Assembly: GCA_007133255.1 (NCBI GenBank)
Contig: SLMY01000287.1
Span: 1 to 6,865 of the forward strand
DNA length: 6,865 nt
DNA from: Clostridiales bacterium
GTDB taxonomy: Bacteria > Bacillota > Clostridia > Saccharofermentanales > UBA5734
Direction: 5' to 3'
How positions within the stretch are numbered: the stretch's first letter is position 1; every line of letters begins with the position of its first letter. The translations under genes and the position numbers were made by a program. The notes under the pieces are model-generated. The model was given only the letters and a program-made list of their open reading frames with translations, was not told where the DNA came from and searched no databases. Shown in pieces: positions 5,535-6,865 of the stretch.

Positions 5535-6818
5535 ATGTCCAACATTGAGGATAAACAGGCATCAACAATCATCGCAGGCCGGCGCGTGGTCATAACCGGA
5601 ACAGGCGCGATCACACCTATTGGCCTTGATACGGAAACATTCTGGGAAAACCTGAGCACCGGCCGTTCCGGTATCAGCATGATCCGGGGAATGGATGATT
5701 ATGATCTGCCGGTTAAAGTTGGTGCCCAGATCCATGATTTTGATCCGCATCAGTATATGGACCGCCGGGAAGCCAGGCGTATGGACCGCTACTGCCAGTT
5801 CGCTGTCGCGGCGGCCGCGATGGCCATGGAAGAAAGCGGCTTATCGGTTGAGGCATATGGCCCGTACCGCGTTGGTACACTGATCGGCTGCGGTATAGGC
5901 GGCCTTGAGACCATGGGCACAGAATTCGGCAAACTCTACGGCGAAGCTGGACCTGGCCGTATCTCGCCGCTGTTTATCCCGATGATGATCGCTAATATGG
6001 CAGCGGGTAAAGTGTCAATGATTTACGGTGCGAAAGGATCGAGTCTTTGCGTGACCACGGCCTGTGCGTCTGGTACCCATTCTATTGGCGAGGCGTTCCG
6101 TTCTATCAAGTACGGGCACCTGGACGCCTGCATCGCTGGCGGCGCTGAGTCTTCTATTACACCTATCGCGATTGCCGGTTTTGGTAATATGAAAGCGCTG
6201 TCCACTTCAAAAGACCCTCAGCAGGCATCCATGCCATTTGACAAAAGAAGAAATGGCTTTGTAATTGGCGAGGGCGCAGGTATTCTGATTCTGGAATCAC
6301 TGGACCACGCGCAGCGAAGAGGCGCGAATATTCTTTGCGAAATCGCTGGTTATGGTTCAACAGCTGATGCCTACCACATTACGAGTCCAGACCCGGAAGG
6401 GCATGGACCCGCGAAAGCGATGGAACTGGCCATGGAAGAATCGGGACTTGACGCAGATGATATTGCTTATATCAACGCCCACGGTACCAGTACACCGCTC
6501 AATGATAAATACGAGACGATGGCTATTCGAAAAGTATTCGGGCAGCTGGCAGATAAACTTGCTGTCAGTTCAAATAAATCGATGATCGGCCACCTGCTTG
6601 GCGCGGCCGGCGCGGTTGAAGCTATAGCGACTGCCATGACAATTCGTGACTCAATTATACCGCCCACCATTGCTTTGCAGGAGCCTGATCCTGAATGTGA
6701 TCTTGATTATGTACCCGGCCAGGCAAGAAAAGCGAAGGTTAACGCGGCCCTGAGTAATTCTCTTGGCTTTGGAGGCCATAACGGCTGTCTGTGCCTGAAA
6801 AAGTGGGAGGACAGATAA
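5535..6818 (+). CDS. fabF: Beta-ketoacyl-ACP synthase II FabF
   Basis: FabF elongates acyl-ACP by decarboxylative condensation with malonyl-ACP. The active-site set is complete: Cys177 in TTACASG, His316 in NAHGTSTPLND, and Lys348 and His353 in NKSMIGHLLGAAGA. The gating Phe412 lies in GFGGHN. At 427 residues it is about 12-15 longer than common FabF proteins. The excess is a hydrophilic N-terminal extension (about residues 1-15) before RRVVITGTGAITPIG. The ATG at 5535 is supported by AGGAGG at 5524-5529 with a 5-nt spacer, so the extension is probably real. The 46-bp gap after fabG contains only the ribosome binding site, consistent with one transcript. FabF is preferred over FabB because of the length, the downstream accB and the usual Bacillota gene order. 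Confidence 0.95.
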   Translation: MSNIEDKQASTIIAGRRVVITGTGAITPIGLDTETFWENLSTGRSGISMIRGMDDYDLPVKVGAQIHDFDPHQYMDRREARRMDRYCQFAVAAAAMAMEESGLSVEAYGPYRVGTLIGCGIGGLETMGTEFGKLYGEAGPGRISPLFIPMMIANMAAGKVSMIYGAKGSSLCVTTACASGTHSIGEAFRSIKYGHLDACIAGGAESSITPIAIAGFGNMKALSTSKDPQQASMPFDKRRNGFVIGEGAGILILESLDHAQRRGANILCEIAGYGSTADAYHITSPDPEGHGPAKAMELAMEESGLDADDIAYINAHGTSTPLNDKYETMAIRKVFGQLADKLAVSSNKSMIGHLLGAAGAVEAIATAMTIRDSIIPPTIALQEPDPECDLDYVPGQARKAKVNAALSNSLGFGGHNGCLCLKKWEDR

Positions 6819-6819
6819 G

Positions 6820-6865
6820 ATGAACGCTGAACAGATTAAACTGCTCATGGAAAAAATGCAAAAAA
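6820..6865 (+). CDS. accB: Probable acetyl-CoA carboxylase biotin carboxyl carrier protein, N-terminus only
   Basis: An ATG one base after the fabF stop (TAAGATG) opens a frame that begins MNAEQIKLLMEKMQK and leaves the window after 15 codons. GGGAGG at 6805-6810, inside the fabF end, gives a 9-nt spacer. The short N-terminal helix with the pattern IKxLMExM is characteristic of AccB, and accB normally follows fabF in Bacillota fab operons. The biotinylation site and all of the folded domain lie beyond the edge, so the call depends on context and a brief resemblance. Confidence 0.68.
   Translation, partial: MNAEQIKLLMEKMQK

Noticed and set aside
2584..5610. Near-identical DNA at the starts of fabH (2588) and fabF (5591), both reading ATAACCGGAAC
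   Set aside because: Both encode the common ketosynthase ITGTG strand; shared codons explain the match without a DNA repeat.

Overview
This window looks like chromosomal DNA of a Bacillota (Firmicutes) bacterium. It carries most of a type II fatty acid synthesis (FASII) locus built around the FMN-dependent enoyl-ACP reductase FabK. The genes have strong AGGAGG-type ribosome binding sites, and a FabT-like operator lies between the first two fab genes. Base composition is intermediate (by eye a little under 50% GC) and looks uniform, with no mobile element, tRNA or rRNA visible. I cannot name the genus from sequence alone; a clostridial, erysipelotrichial or lactobacillal lineage are all possible.

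Layout. Positions 1-161 (minus strand) hold the start of a small membrane protein that runs off the left edge. Upstream of it on the same strand is an M29-family metallo-aminopeptidase (186-1307), probably in the same operon. Upstream of that, still on the minus strand, is fabD (1500-2435). A 139-bp divergent promoter region (2436-2574) separates fabD from the plus-strand block: fabH (2575-3579), a 233-bp gap with tandem repeats and palindromes (3580-3812), then the tight run fabK (3813-4763), fabG (4760-5488), fabF (5535-6818) and the first codons of a probable accB (6820 to the right edge).

How the genes work together. FabD loads malonate onto acyl carrier protein (ACP). FabH condenses malonyl-ACP with a short acyl-CoA primer. 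FabF elongates the chain, FabG reduces the 3-keto group and FabK reduces the enoyl group. The accB fragment suggests that acetyl-CoA carboxylase, which makes the malonyl-CoA, follows. The dehydratase (fabZ), acpP and the regulator fabT are not in the window.

Points of interest. The content is ordinary FASII, but the arrangement departs from the familiar fabH-acpP-fabK-fabD-fabG-fabF order: fabD is divergent from fabH, and acpP is missing between fabH and fabK. One FabT-type palindrome sits between the core promoters of fabD and fabH, so it could control both directions. The fabH-fabK gap holds three tandem 28-bp units, each starting with the same 12 bases, and a perfect 15-bp palindrome just before the fabK ribosome binding site. 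The aminopeptidase promoter lies in a large inverted repeat. I see no convincing undescribed enzymatic system; the novel material is regulatory.
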